Below are positions 7,913 through 16,366 of a DNA stretch of 64,000 bases, piece after piece. Both the position numbers and the translations under genes were made by a program. The stretch covers positions 124,001 through 188,000 of the forward strand of contig NZ_NFLT01000006.1 of NCBI RefSeq assembly GCF_002161055.1. The letters run 5' to 3'. Below the pieces are notes generated by a model. It saw nothing but the letters and a program-made list of their open reading frames with translations, had not been told where the DNA came from and made no database searches. The first letter of the stretch is position 1; each line of letters begins with the position of its first letter. Source of the stretch: Tyzzerella sp. An114. GTDB taxonomy: Bacteria; Bacillota; Clostridia; Lachnospirales; Anaerotignaceae.

Positions 7913-9676
7913 TTAGTCTTCTTTTTTAATATCAATTTTAATGTGTACATCGCTGAGCTGTTTTTCAGAAACTTCAGCAGGAGCACCCATCATAACGTCC
8001 TGAGCAGACTTATTCATTGGGAAAGGTATAATCTCTCTAATACTTTCCTCTCCAGCAATAAGCATTACCATACGGTCAACACCAGGAGCAATTCCAGCAT
8101 GTGGTGGAGCACCATAACAGAATGCATTGTACATAGCAGGGAATTTAGCTTTAACGTCATCTTCACCAAGACCAACAATCTCAAAAGCTTTAACCATTAT
8201 TTCAGGGTCATGGTTACGAACAGCACCAGAAGAAAGCTCAACACCATTACATACAAGGTCATACTGATATGCATATATATCAAGAGGGTCTTTCTCCATA
8301 AGGTCCTTCATACCGCCCTGTGGCATAGAGAATGGATTGTGGCAAAATTCAAGTTCACCTGACTCCTCACCTATTTCATACATAGGGAAGTCAACAACCC
8401 AACAGAATTCATATCTTTCTTTATCCATATGTCCTGGAACAGTATTTCCAAGTATTTTTCTAAATACACCAGCTGTTTTCTGTGCAACACCTTTTTTACC
8501 AGCAGCAAGGCCTACAAAGTCACCAGGTTTAAGTCCAAGAGCCTCTGTAACAGCTTCTTTTCTATCATTAAGGAATTTAGCTATACCACCAGCAAAGTTT
8601 CCGTTTTCATCAACTTTAAACCAGAATGCTTTATTTCCTGTCTGAACTTCAACATCAGCACACATTTTGTCTATAACTTTTCTTGTCTCTTTACAGTCGC
8701 TTACAACAACAGCTTTAATTACATTACCTTCAAATGGACCAAATCCGCAATCCTGCATACATTCTGTTGCGTCCTGTAAAACAAGGTCAATTCTAAGGTC
8801 TGGCTTGTCTGAACCGTAAATTTCCATAGCGTCATTAAATGAAACACGTCTGAAAGGAACAGTTGAACCATTTTTATATTTGCCGTATTTAGCAAATATT
8901 GGAGGAAGAACTTCTTCAAGAACTTTGAATACATCTTCCTGAGTAGCAAAAGCCATTTCCATATCAAGCTGATAGAATTCTCCTGGAGAACGGTCAGCAC
9001 GAGCGTCCTCATCTCTGAAACAAGGAGCAATCTGGAAATATCTATCAAAACCAGATGTCATAAGAAGCTGTTTAAACTGCTGTGGAGCCTGTGGGAGAGC
9101 ATAAAATTTTCCTGGGTGATTTCTTGCAGGTACAAGATAATCTCTAGCTCCTTCAGGAGAAGAACAAGTAAGTATAGGAGTTGTTATTTCTAAAAAGCCC
9201 TGTTCTGCCATGCTCTTTCTAAGTTCTGAAACAACATTACATCTTAATATTATTTTATCCTTTACAGCAGGATTTCTTAAATCAAGATAACGATATTTAA
9301 GACGAGCGTTTTCATCAGCATCTTTTGAGTGATTTATCTCAAAAGGAAGCTCATTATATTTACATCTTCCTAAAAGAGTTATGTCACTAGGCACAACTTC
9401 AATTTCACCAGTTGCAATATTATTGTTTTTGCTGGAACGTTCTCTAACAACACCAGTTATTGAAAGTGTTGACTCACAGTTAATTCCTGAAAGTTTAGAC
9501 ATCATTTCTTCTGTCTCGATAACAACCTGAGTTGTTCCGTAAAAATCTCTTAAAACAAGGAAACCGAGAGTTTTACTAACTTTTCTTAAATTTTCATACC
9601 AGCCTACAATAGTAACTGTTTCTCCGACATTGTTTATACGTAACTCATTACACGTATGTGTTCTTGACTGAAACAT
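7913..9676 (-). CDS. aspS: Aspartate--tRNA ligase
   Basis: About 587 residues. The N-terminal OB-fold anticodon-binding domain (VTIVGWYENLRKVSKTLGFLVLRD) is followed by class II motif 2 (FRDEDARADRSPGEFYQLDMEM near residue 215) and motif 3 (APGVDRMVML near 528). The GAD insertion domain of bacterial AspRS lies between (~residues 300-410). The enzyme charges tRNA-Asp with aspartate in the cytoplasm. The ATG at 9676 is preferred over the one at 9691 because a GAGAGGTG Shine-Dalgarno lies between them, 5 nt before it. It forms a single-gene unit with its own promoter and terminator. Confidence 0.96.
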   Translation of the reverse strand: MFQSRTHTCNELRINNVGETVTIVGWYENLRKVSKTLGFLVLRDFYGTTQVVIETEEMMSKLSGINCESTLSITGVVRERSSKNNNIATGEIEVVPSDITLLGRCKYNELPFEINHSKDADENARLKYRYLDLRNPAVKDKIILRCNVVSELRKSMAEQGFLEITTPILTCSSPEGARDYLVPARNHPGKFYALPQAPQQFKQLLMTSGFDRYFQIAPCFRDEDARADRSPGEFYQLDMEMAFATQEDVFKVLEEVLPPIFAKYGKYKNGSTVPFRRVSFNDAMEIYGSDKPDLRIDLVLQDATECMQDCGFGPFEGNVIKAVVVSDCKETRKVIDKMCADVEVQTGNKAFWFKVDENGNFAGGIAKFLNDRKEAVTEALGLKPGDFVGLAAGKKGVAQKTAGVFRKILGNTVPGHMDKERYEFCWVVDFPMYEIGEESGELEFCHNPFSMPQGGMKDLMEKDPLDIYAYQYDLVCNGVELSSGAVRNHDPEIMVKAFEIVGLGEDDVKAKFPAMYNAFCYGAPPHAGIAPGVDRMVMLIAGEESIREIIPFPMNKSAQDVMMGAPAEVSEKQLSDVHIKIDIKKED

Positions 9677-9748
9677 GAATACACCTCTCACTTTATTTAT
9701 TTGATTTTGACTGTCAAATATAGATTTCTATTATAATTTAGCCTAATA

Positions 9749-9777
9749 ATTATAATATAAAGCTAAATTTTGTTCAA
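9749..9777 (-). promoter_or_regulatory. Promoter of aspS
   Basis: On the minus strand, TTGAAC (9772-9777), 17-bp spacer, TATAAT (9749-9754), about 75 bp upstream of the start codon. No T-box elements are visible in the short leader. Confidence 0.65.
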
Positions 9778-9906
9778 TAAGAAACCAATATTAATCAGCC
9801 TTTTTTGTTTTTGTGTCAAAATATATCTAACTAAGATAGTATACCATTTTTAAATTAAATTTTCTACATTGGTAACTTTAAAATAATAAAAACATAAGTT
9901 TTTGAA

Positions 9907-9935
9907 TTGTAAATAACTAAAAAAAATGATACTAT
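9907..9935 (+). promoter_or_regulatory. Candidate promoter of the hybrid histidine kinase gene
   Basis: TTGTAA (9907-9912), 17-bp spacer, TACTAT (9930-9935), about 50 bp before the start codon. It matches the consensus only partly in very AT-rich sequence. Confidence 0.4.
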
Positions 9936-9987
9936 TATCAAAGACATAATAATTCATATCCATATTTAGGGAGTGGTAAACTTTTTT

Positions 9988-12504
9988 ATGAATGAAAGAA
10001 TAAAAAATAATATGAAAAAAAAGAGTAAATTTACAATATTACTTTTTTTAATATTTGCAATATTATCATCAACAAGCATATTTATATTACAAAACAAAAT
10101 GCTTGATAATGCACAAATTATGGGACAGGAAGTTGCAAAAAGTTTCGCTGTTGCTGAAAACGCAAATATTTATGCCTATGAATTACTATTAAAAAATGCA
10201 TCACAGCTTTTGGAAAGCCAAATGGAGTCAGAAACAAACATATCAGAAATACAAAAATGGATGGAAAATTATTCAGCATATATTAAAGATAATCTAAATT
10301 CAAAAGCTGTTGATATGTATGCCTCTATAAACGGTAAAATAGTAGCCGCCAATTACTGGGAAGGTGACGATACTTTCGACCCAACTAAAACAGAATGGTA
10401 TAAAGGAGCTTTAGAAGCTAATGGAAAACTATCATATACTGATGCTTATATGGACGCAGTAACAGGTGATTATGTAATAACACTATCTCAAAAAATACCT
10501 AATTCTGATTGTGTATTAGCTATTGACCTTTATCCACAATACTTTAAATCTTGGGCAACAATGGAATCTTTACCTGAAAACAGCTCATTTTTTCTCTGTG
10601 ACACATCAGGCACTCTAATATATTATGAAACAATATCAGGAATAGAAATTGAAAACGTTCAAGAATATGTTGATAACTTAAATGTTTCTCTTGAAAAAGG
10701 TGAATTTGACGACCCAAAATCATTTATATATGACCAACAAGGCCAAAAAAGGGGAGTTTATTATAACATAGCTGAGAATGGTTGGACAACAATAATAACA
10801 ATTCCCTATGAATATCTATTAAATGACCTTAGTGATATTATATTTTTGTATGCAAGTATATTTATAATTTTCATAATAATAACATTCCTTATGTATATTA
10901 GAGAGTCAAAACTTAATAAACAAGTTGAGCTTACAAACGAGACTGTTAGAGTATTAGGAAATTCATATTATGCTATTTACAGAATAAATTTTCAAACAGA
11001 ACAGTATACAATGCTTAAAAGCTCTGATTATATGCGTTCAAAACTTAATGTAACGGGAAATTATGAAGATTTTTTAAAAAGTCTTGGAGAAGTAATTGAA
11101 AAAAATGCATATCAAGAATTTGTTAAAAGCTTTTCAATAGAAAGTATACAAAATCTTGTTAAAAGAAAAGTTCGAGACTATGGAGGAGACTTTTTAAGAC
11201 TTTTCAATGGAGAATATAAATGGGTTAATGTAAGACTTCTTTTTGATGAGTCTTTAGATTTAGATGAAGCAATATTATGTTTTAGAGAAGTTGACGAAGA
11301 AAAACAAAAACAACTTCAACATATAAAACTTCTTGAGGAGTCTCTTGAAGCTATACAGCATAATACAGACCAAAAAAATCTCTTTTTCTCAAATATGTCC
11401 CATGACATGAGAACGCCTTTAAATGCCATAATAGGAATGTCAGAGCTTGCAGAAAATCATCTTTCAGACCCTGAAAAAACAGGGGACTATTTAAGAAAAA
11501 TAAATACATCAAGTAAACATCTTCTTGAGCTTATAAACAATATACTTGAAGTTTCAAAATTTGAACAAGGTAAAATGAAAATAGAAAGCAAACCTTTCTT
11601 TATAAAAGAAAGTGTTGATGAATGTGTTGATATATTTAAAATACAAGCTGCAAGAGAAAATAAAATTTTTAAAACTCACTATAATATAAAAAATAACAGT
11701 GTATCGGGAGACTTTTTCAGAATACAACAAATATTAAATAATCTTCTTTCCAATGCCTTCAAGTTCACTCATGAAAATGATACAATATCAATTTCAGTTA
11801 CACAGCTTGACAGTGAAGATTTCTCAAAATACAAAATAGTTGTAGAAGATACAGGTGTTGGAATGTCAAAAGACTTTCTCAAAAAAATATTTATTCCATT
11901 TGAGAGAGAAACTCGTTTTGGTGCAAAAAATATTAATGGTACAGGTTTAGGAATGCCTATTGTATATAACATTGTACTTCAAATGGGAGGAAGTATATAT
12001 GTTGAAAGCGACCTAGGAAAAGGAAGTAAATTTACAGTTGTACTTCCTTTAGATATAAAAACACATACAGAAAATAAAATTATAAAACAGGATAAAAATG
12101 AAAACACAAATTTTGATTTATCCGGAAAAAATATACTTATAGCAGAGGACAATGAACTTAATATGGAAATAGCCTCAGAAGTCCTTGAAATGAAAGGTAT
12201 AAATGTTACAAAGGCATGGAATGGAAAAGAAGCCTTTGAAATATTTAAAAACTCAGAGGAAGGCACTTTTGATGCCATATTAATGGATATGCAAATGCCA
12301 GAAATGAATGGTTGTGAAGCTACAACAGCAATAAGGGCATTAAACAGAGAAGATGCCAAAAACATACCTATAATAGCTGTAACAGCCAATGCCTTTACCG
12401 AAGATATTGCAGCCACAACAAAGGCTGGTATGAACGCTCATATATCAAAACCAATCGACTTTGACACTTTAGAAAAAACATTAAACAGATATTTAAACAG
12501 ATAA
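9988..12504 (+). CDS. Hybrid sensor histidine kinase / response regulator with dCache-type sensor
   Basis: 838 residues from the ATG at 9988; a GTG at 9973 is possible, but it overlaps the GGGAGTGG Shine-Dalgarno. A membrane segment (~residues 14-33) is followed by a large outer sensor region to ~280 with Cache-like motifs (WYKGALEANGKLSYTDAYMD) and a second membrane segment at ~285-305. Next come a PAS-like linker, HisKA with the phospho-His at ~472 (SHDMRTPLN) and HATPase_c with N, G1 and G2 boxes (NLLSNAFKF, EDTGVGMS, GTGLGMP). A C-terminal receiver domain has its phospho-Asp at ~767 (ILMDMQMPEMNG). There is no HPt or DNA-binding domain, so it must relay to a partner encoded elsewhere. It probably senses a small molecule outside the cell. 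It is alone on this strand. Confidence 0.9.
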   Translation: MNERIKNNMKKKSKFTILLFLIFAILSSTSIFILQNKMLDNAQIMGQEVAKSFAVAENANIYAYELLLKNASQLLESQMESETNISEIQKWMENYSAYIKDNLNSKAVDMYASINGKIVAANYWEGDDTFDPTKTEWYKGALEANGKLSYTDAYMDAVTGDYVITLSQKIPNSDCVLAIDLYPQYFKSWATMESLPENSSFFLCDTSGTLIYYETISGIEIENVQEYVDNLNVSLEKGEFDDPKSFIYDQQGQKRGVYYNIAENGWTTIITIPYEYLLNDLSDIIFLYASIFIIFIIITFLMYIRESKLNKQVELTNETVRVLGNSYYAIYRINFQTEQYTMLKSSDYMRSKLNVTGNYEDFLKSLGEVIEKNAYQEFVKSFSIESIQNLVKRKVRDYGGDFLRLFNGEYKWVNVRLLFDESLDLDEAILCFREVDEEKQKQLQHIKLLEESLEAIQHNTDQKNLFFSNMSHDMRTPLNAIIGMSELAENHLSDPEKTGDYLRKINTSSKHLLELINNILEVSKFEQGKMKIESKPFFIKESVDECVDIFKIQAARENKIFKTHYNIKNNSVSGDFFRIQQILNNLLSNAFKFTHENDTISISVTQLDSEDFSKYKIVVEDTGVGMSKDFLKKIFIPFERETRFGAKNINGTGLGMPIVYNIVLQMGGSIYVESDLGKGSKFTVVLPLDIKTHTENKIIKQDKNENTNFDLSGKNILIAEDNELNMEIASEVLEMKGINVTKAWNGKEAFEIFKNSEEGTFDAILMDMQMPEMNGCEATTAIRALNREDAKNIPIIAVTANAFTEDIAATTKAGMNAHISKPIDFDTLEKTLNRYLNR

Positions 12505-12517
12505 TTAAAAACAACTC

Positions 12518-12551
12518 AAAAAAGCATCTAAAATATATTAGATGCTTTTTT
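12518..12551 (+). terminator. Terminator of the histidine kinase gene
   Basis: Stem GCATCTAA (12524-12531) and TTAGATGC (12538-12545), 6-nt loop, six T after it and six A before it, so it could act in both directions. Confidence 0.88.
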
Positions 12552-12556
12552 AATAT

Positions 12557-12587
12557 AAAAAATACCCATACAGTAAACTGTATGGGT
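12557..12587 (-). terminator. Terminator of rplM-rpsI
   Basis: Stem ACCCATACAG (12564-12573) and CTGTATGGGT (12578-12587) with a 4-nt loop. On the minus strand it is followed by a T-run (A-run 12557-12562). It lies 23 bp past the rpsI stop. Confidence 0.88.
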
Positions 12588-12610
12588 AATAAATTGCATA
12601 AATAAAGAAA

Positions 12611-13003
12611 TTATCTCTTTGAGAACTGTGGAGCACGTCTCGCTGCTTTGAGACCGTATTTCTTTCTTTCTTTCATTCTTGGGTCTCTAGTAAGGAAACC
12701 TTCTTTCTTTAAAGCTGGTCTGTAATCTGCATCAGCTTCAAGTAAAGCTCTTGAAATACCGTGTCTGATAGCACCTGCCTGACCTGTGAAACCACCACCG
12801 TAAACGTTAACTAAAACGTCGAATTTAGCTGTTGTTTCTGTAAGCTCAAGTGGCTGACGAACGATAAGTTTTAATGTTTCAAGACCGAAATATTCGTCGA
12901 TATCTCTTTTATTTATTGTAATTTTTCCGCTGCCTGGTACTAAATAAACTCTAGCTACGGATGATTTTCTTCTACCTGTACCATAGTATCTAGCTGCTGC
13001 CAT
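12611..13003 (-). CDS. rpsI: 30S ribosomal protein S9
   Basis: 130 residues, the usual bacterial length. It begins with the [18 protein letters not shown] motif, has [20 protein letters not shown] in the middle and ends in the conserved [17 protein letters not shown], whose C-terminal Arg reaches the P-site tRNA. It is the second gene of the rplM-rpsI pair, 22 nt after rplM, with a GGAGG Shine-Dalgarno. Transcription comes from the rplM promoter and ends at the hairpin at 12557-12587. Confidence 0.97.
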   Translation of the reverse strand: MAAARYYGTGRRKSSVARVYLVPGSGKITINKRDIDEYFGLETLKLIVRQPLELTETTAKFDVLVNVYGGGFTGQAGAIRHGISRALLEADADYRPALKKEGFLTRDPRMKERKKYGLKAARRAPQFSKR

Positions 13004-13025
13004 TTTGCTTCCTCCTCTCGTTTAA

Positions 13026-13463
13026 TTAAAATTTTAAATCTAATACTTCAGGTTTCTGAGCTGCATGTTTGTGGTCTGGACCTGCATATACATGAAGCTT
13101 GCTAAACATCTTTCTTCCGAGAGCATTCTTTGGAAGCATACCCTTTACAGCGTGTTTGATAACCTCTTCAGGTTTCTTTTCAAGCTGTTTTTTAAGAGTA
13201 ATAGTTTTTAATCCTCCGATGTAACCTGTGTGATGTGTGTAAACTTTCTGGTCTAATTTCTTACCTGTTACAGCAATCTTGTCAGCGTTAACAACGATTA
13301 CATAGTCACCTGTGTCAACGTTTGGTGTGTAAATTGCTTTATTTTTACCTCTTAAAACTTTAGCAACTTCTGATGCAAGACGTCCTAATGTCTTATCAGT
13401 AGCGTCTACAACGTACCATTTTCTTTCAACTTCTGCAGCTTTTGCGATAAAAGTTGTTCTCAT
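13026..13463 (-). CDS. rplM: 50S ribosomal protein L13
   Basis: 145 residues. Conserved segments are [18 protein letters not shown] at the N terminus, [12 protein letters not shown] near residue 50 and [22 protein letters not shown] near 107. It is an early-assembly protein of the large subunit. The gene starts a two-gene operon with rpsI, as in most Firmicutes. It has its own consensus promoter and a ~175-nt leader with two strong hairpins, where L13 autoregulation is known in other Firmicutes. Confidence 0.97.
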   Translation of the reverse strand: MRTTFIAKAAEVERKWYVVDATDKTLGRLASEVAKVLRGKNKAIYTPNVDTGDYVIVVNADKIAVTGKKLDQKVYTHHTGYIGGLKTITLKKQLEKKPEEVIKHAVKGMLPKNALGRKMFSKLHVYAGPDHKHAAQKPEVLDLKF

Positions 13464-13637
13464 TGTTTTTACCTCCCTTAAATAACATTAAATTGACTCT
13501 TTGACTTTACTTTTTCTTTGGGAAAAGGAAAAGTAATCTCCACCATATATTTATTTTTCAAAATATATGCCTTATTGAGTCCCATATTGAAACATATATA
13601 TTTTAAAGCCAAAAGGCTCTAAAGTCTTTACATAACG
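13464..13637 (-). promoter_or_regulatory. rplM 5' leader with two hairpins (candidate L13 leader)
   Basis: In the RNA, a 9-bp hairpin (arms TTTAGAGCC and GGCTTTAAA, loop TTTT) lies near the 5' end, and a 13-bp, one-mismatch hairpin (TTACTTTTCCTTT ... AAAGAAAAAGTAA, loop TCCC) ends about 35 nt before the AAGGGAGG Shine-Dalgarno. An L13-binding leader is established for Bacillus-type rplM operons. Whether this RNA belongs to that family needs a covariance-model search. Confidence 0.5.
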
Positions 13638-13643
13638 GTATAT

Positions 13644-13672
13644 ATTATATTACAGCAAATTTGTTTTGTCAA
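13644..13672 (-). promoter_or_regulatory. Promoter of rplM-rpsI
   Basis: Perfect sigma-A consensus on the minus strand: TTGACA (13667-13672), 17-bp spacer, TATAAT (13644-13649). Confidence 0.88.
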
Positions 13673-13675
13673 CAC

Positions 13676-13715
13676 AAAAATATTGATTTTACCTTAAAAA
13701 CAAGGTTTTTCAATA
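13676..13715 (-). terminator. Possible weak terminator of truA
   Basis: Interrupted stem on the minus strand (TATTGA ... TCAATA enclosing ACCTT ... AAGGT) followed by TTTTTG. It overlaps the truA stop codon and abuts the rplM -35 box, so some read-through into rplM is likely. Confidence 0.4.
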
Positions 13716-14447
13716 ATATATTTTCATAAGAGTAAGCCCTTCCGGTCCGGCAGTCTTTCCAGCTCTTGTTCTGTCACAGCTTTCTATTATATCTCCCATT
13801 TCATCAGGATTTATTTTTGAAAGTCCAACATATATCAAAGTTCCTGCAATTATACGAACCATATTATATAAAAATCCGTCTCCAGTGACATATATTTCAA
13901 CAACATCATTAATTTTTTCAACAGAAATATCAAATATAGTTCTAACTGTGGATTTAACTTCTGTCTGAGCTGAACAGAAACCTTTAAAATCGTGAGTTCC
14001 CTTAAAATATTCACAAGCCTTTTTCATTTTTTCAACATCAAGTTCTTTATATACAAACTCTGTATAATATCTCTCAAGGGGATTTCTATATTCACCGTTA
14101 AAAATTCTGTATATGTAAGTTTTTTTTACACAGTTATATCTAGGGTGAAAATCATCTGAAACAATTTCAGCACAATTTACAACAATATCCTGTGGAAGAA
14201 ATGAGTTTAAGGCTCGTGGTATTCTCTCAACAGGAATATTTGTGTCAACATCTAATAAAACTCTCTGTCCCAGAGCATGAACTCCTCTATCTGTTCGGCT
14301 TGCCCCTATTATCTCAAATTCTTTTCTAAAGAGAGAATAACAAGCCTCATATATTTTCTGTTCAACAGTTACAACAGGGTCTCCCTTCTGCCTTTGCCAA
14401 CCAAAATAATTTGTACCGTCATAGGCAACAGTCAAAAGAATTTTCAT
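13710..14447 (-). CDS. truA: tRNA pseudouridine(38-40) synthase TruA
   Basis: 245 residues. The N-terminal motif AYDGTNYFGWQRQ and the catalytic-Asp motif GASRTDRGVHALGQ (near residue 55) are diagnostic. The second half has FKGFCSAQT and GDGFLYNMVRIIAGTLIYVG. It converts uridines 38-40 of the tRNA anticodon arm to pseudouridine. Its ATG overlaps the stop of the upstream acyltransferase gene by 4 nt, so translation is probably coupled. It stands between the ECF transporter genes and rplM, as is common in Firmicutes. Confidence 0.96.
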   Translation of the reverse strand: MKILLTVAYDGTNYFGWQRQKGDPVVTVEQKIYEACYSLFRKEFEIIGASRTDRGVHALGQRVLLDVDTNIPVERIPRALNSFLPQDIVVNCAEIVSDDFHPRYNCVKKTYIYRIFNGEYRNPLERYYTEFVYKELDVEKMKKACEYFKGTHDFKGFCSAQTEVKSTVRTIFDISVEKINDVVEIYVTGDGFLYNMVRIIAGTLIYVGLSKINPDEMGDIIESCDRTRAGKTAGPEGLTLMKIYY

Positions 14448-15484
14448 AAAACTTTTCTCCTCTCTTTAAATTTTATATAAACATAAGAAATAGCAAAAAC
14501 AATGCCATAAGTACCTACAAATTTAGATATAAAACTAAATGACAAATCAGTTATAAAATGTCTCCACATATAGTGAGTTGACTCATATACAATTATACAG
14601 TGATAAAGATATATATAAAAACTTAAACTGTCCACACCTCTCAAAAGTGTAAAACTGTCCATAATTTTTTCACCAAAAAGTTTTCCAAACATAAGTACAA
14701 AAAGTATAGCAGAAAAAATATACATTGTATGAATATCCTCAACAAAATTTACTTTTAAAGCACCTGTTGAATTAAAATAGCTAAATATTCCGTCACCTAA
14801 AAGCATAACAACAAATATAAGCGTAATAACAGCTTTATTTTTCATTATTCTTTCAAAGAATTTGTCATAATTAGCACCTATATAGCAACCACAAACCCAA
14901 TAAGCAATATATGAAGTAAACACTCTATCATTATATATAAAGTCAACCGAAGGCATAGCAATAGAAATCAAAGAAGGCAACCATTTATGACAGAATATCA
15001 TAATAAGTATTGAGAAAGGCACAGCTATAAACACATCTATTTTCTCTGTCATTTTAATCCATAAAGGCATAAGCAAATAGAACTGGAATATTATAATAAC
15101 AAAATAGAAGTGACTTACCATATTTCCCAAAAGTATGGCTTTTACAAGCTCATAAATATTAAAAGTTTCATAGTAATTATTGTATATAAAATATATGTAA
15201 TAGACAGTAACACTTATAATATAAGGTATAAGTATCTTTTTTATTCTTGAAAAAATAAATTTAAAATAATCAAGTTTTTTATTTTTAAATCCCATAAAAA
15301 ATTTAACACTGCTAAGAAGTATAAAGCCTTGAACAACAAAGGCTGAAAGTCTCCAAGGCATGAATATGCCCATATAAAAAATACTTCCCTTATCAAGTTC
15401 ATTTACAGATGATGAACATATATGTATAAGCATTACAAGTATACATAAAAGTACATTTACAAATGAAAGTTCTTTTTTTCTCAA
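14444..15484 (-). CDS. Membrane acyltransferase, acyltransferase-3 family
   Basis: About 346 residues with some ten hydrophobic segments. The N-terminal segment (SFVNVLLCILVMLIHICS) carries the conserved His of acyltransferase-3 proteins after the first membrane helix. These proteins move acetyl or other acyl groups onto surface sugars. The start is most likely TTG at 15484, because GGGAGTGG lies just before it and no ATG is suitably placed. It is an unusual gene between ecfT and truA, which are neighbours in most Firmicutes. The acceptor is unknown; the gtr cluster nearby is one possible link. Confidence 0.75.
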   Translation of the reverse strand: MRKKELSFVNVLLCILVMLIHICSSSVNELDKGSIFYMGIFMPWRLSAFVVQGFILLSSVKFFMGFKNKKLDYFKFIFSRIKKILIPYIISVTVYYIYFIYNNYYETFNIYELVKAILLGNMVSHFYFVIIIFQFYLLMPLWIKMTEKIDVFIAVPFSILIMIFCHKWLPSLISIAMPSVDFIYNDRVFTSYIAYWVCGCYIGANYDKFFERIMKNKAVITLIFVVMLLGDGIFSYFNSTGALKVNFVEDIHTMYIFSAILFVLMFGKLFGEKIMDSFTLLRGVDSLSFYIYLYHCIIVYESTHYMWRHFITDLSFSFISKFVGTYGIVFAISYVYIKFKERRKVL

Positions 15485-15521
15485 AAATACCACTCCCAAA
15501 ACACACTAAATAACAACATAC

Positions 15522-15551
15522 AAAAGACCTTGATATTTCACAAGGTCTTTT
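15522..15551 (-). terminator. Terminator after ecfT
   Basis: An 11-bp stem (AAAAGACCTTG at 15522-15532, CAAGGTCTTTT at 15541-15551) with an 8-nt loop. It has a short T-run in both orientations. It would separate ecfT from the acyltransferase-truA unit. Confidence 0.7.
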
Positions 15552-15562
15552 TAAATTTAATA

Positions 15563-16366
15563 TTAAAAAATATATCTAAGCACAAAACTTAAAACAGTAT
15601 ATATAATAACAACAACTAAGGCTTTATAATCCCTACTCTGAAAATGCATAACATTCATTCTTGTTCTATTTTCAGCACCATTATAGCATCTTGCCTCCAT
15701 AGCCATAGCAAGTTCATCAGCACGTCTAAAAGCTGATATAAAAAGAGGAACAAGTATAGGAACGAGACTTTTTGCCTTTTGAATTATATTTCCAGTGTCA
15801 AAGTCTGCACCTCTAGCCTGTTGAGCCTTCATAATTTTATCTGTCTCATCAAGGAGAATTGGAATAAATCTTAAAGCTATTGTCATCATCATAGCTATTT
15901 CATGGGAAGGCACACCAATTTTTTTAAGTGGTCTAAGTATATACTCAATGCCGTCTGTAAGCTGTATAGGAGTTGTTGTAAGTGTCATAAGTGAAGAACC
16001 TACAATGAGAAGTACAAGCCTTAAACACATTAATACAGCCATATAAACGCCCTTTGATGTTATTGTTATAAAACCAGCTTTAAATATAACATTTCCCTCA
16101 GTAGTTGTAAAAACATTCAAGAAAGCTGTAAACAGTATAATTATAAAAATACTCTTTATACCTCTAAGCATAAATGATAAAGGTACTTTTGAAGATTTTA
16201 TAACTAAAGCCAACGCCAATATAACAAATCCATAGGCAATAAAGCTATCCATTATAAAAAGTGAAATAATATATATAAAAGTTGCAATAATTTTTATTCT
16301 CGCATCAAGTATATGAATTATAGAGTCAACAGGATAAAACTGACCTATTGTAATATCTCTTATCAT
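15563..16366 (-). CDS. ecfT: Energy-coupling factor transporter transmembrane protein EcfT
   Basis: 267 residues with five or six membrane segments. The family's paired coupling motifs are present: ALRFIPILLDETDKIMKAQQARGAD (near residue 160) and FISAFRRADELAMAMEARCY (near 208). These A-R-G/A helices dock on the two ATPases. It forms the shared module that powers uptake of vitamins or metals bound by separate S components. Its start overlaps the end of the ATPase gene by one base. Confidence 0.93.
   Translation of the reverse strand: MIRDITIGQFYPVDSIIHILDARIKIIATFIYIISLFIMDSFIAYGFVILALALVIKSSKVPLSFMLRGIKSIFIIILFTAFLNVFTTTEGNVIFKAGFITITSKGVYMAVLMCLRLVLLIVGSSLMTLTTTPIQLTDGIEYILRPLKKIGVPSHEIAMMMTIALRFIPILLDETDKIMKAQQARGADFDTGNIIQKAKSLVPILVPLFISAFRRADELAMAMEARCYNGAENRTRMNVMHFQSRDYKALVVVIIYTVLSFVLRYIF

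Larger units (their letters stand above)
9677..9987. other. Divergent intergenic region, aspS / histidine kinase
   Basis: 311 bp with no gene. It holds back-to-back promoters for aspS (9749-9777, minus) and the histidine kinase (9907-9935, plus), and a short dyad (TATCT AACTA AGATA, near 9826-9840) that might be a protein-binding site. The rest is AT-rich sequence in which I see nothing. Confidence 0.6.

Noticed and set aside
9736-9746. TTAGCCTAA near the aspS promoter as a second metal-repressor site
   Set aside because: It is a single short dyad with different arms and spacing from the GTTAG-N6-CTAAC pair; likely chance.
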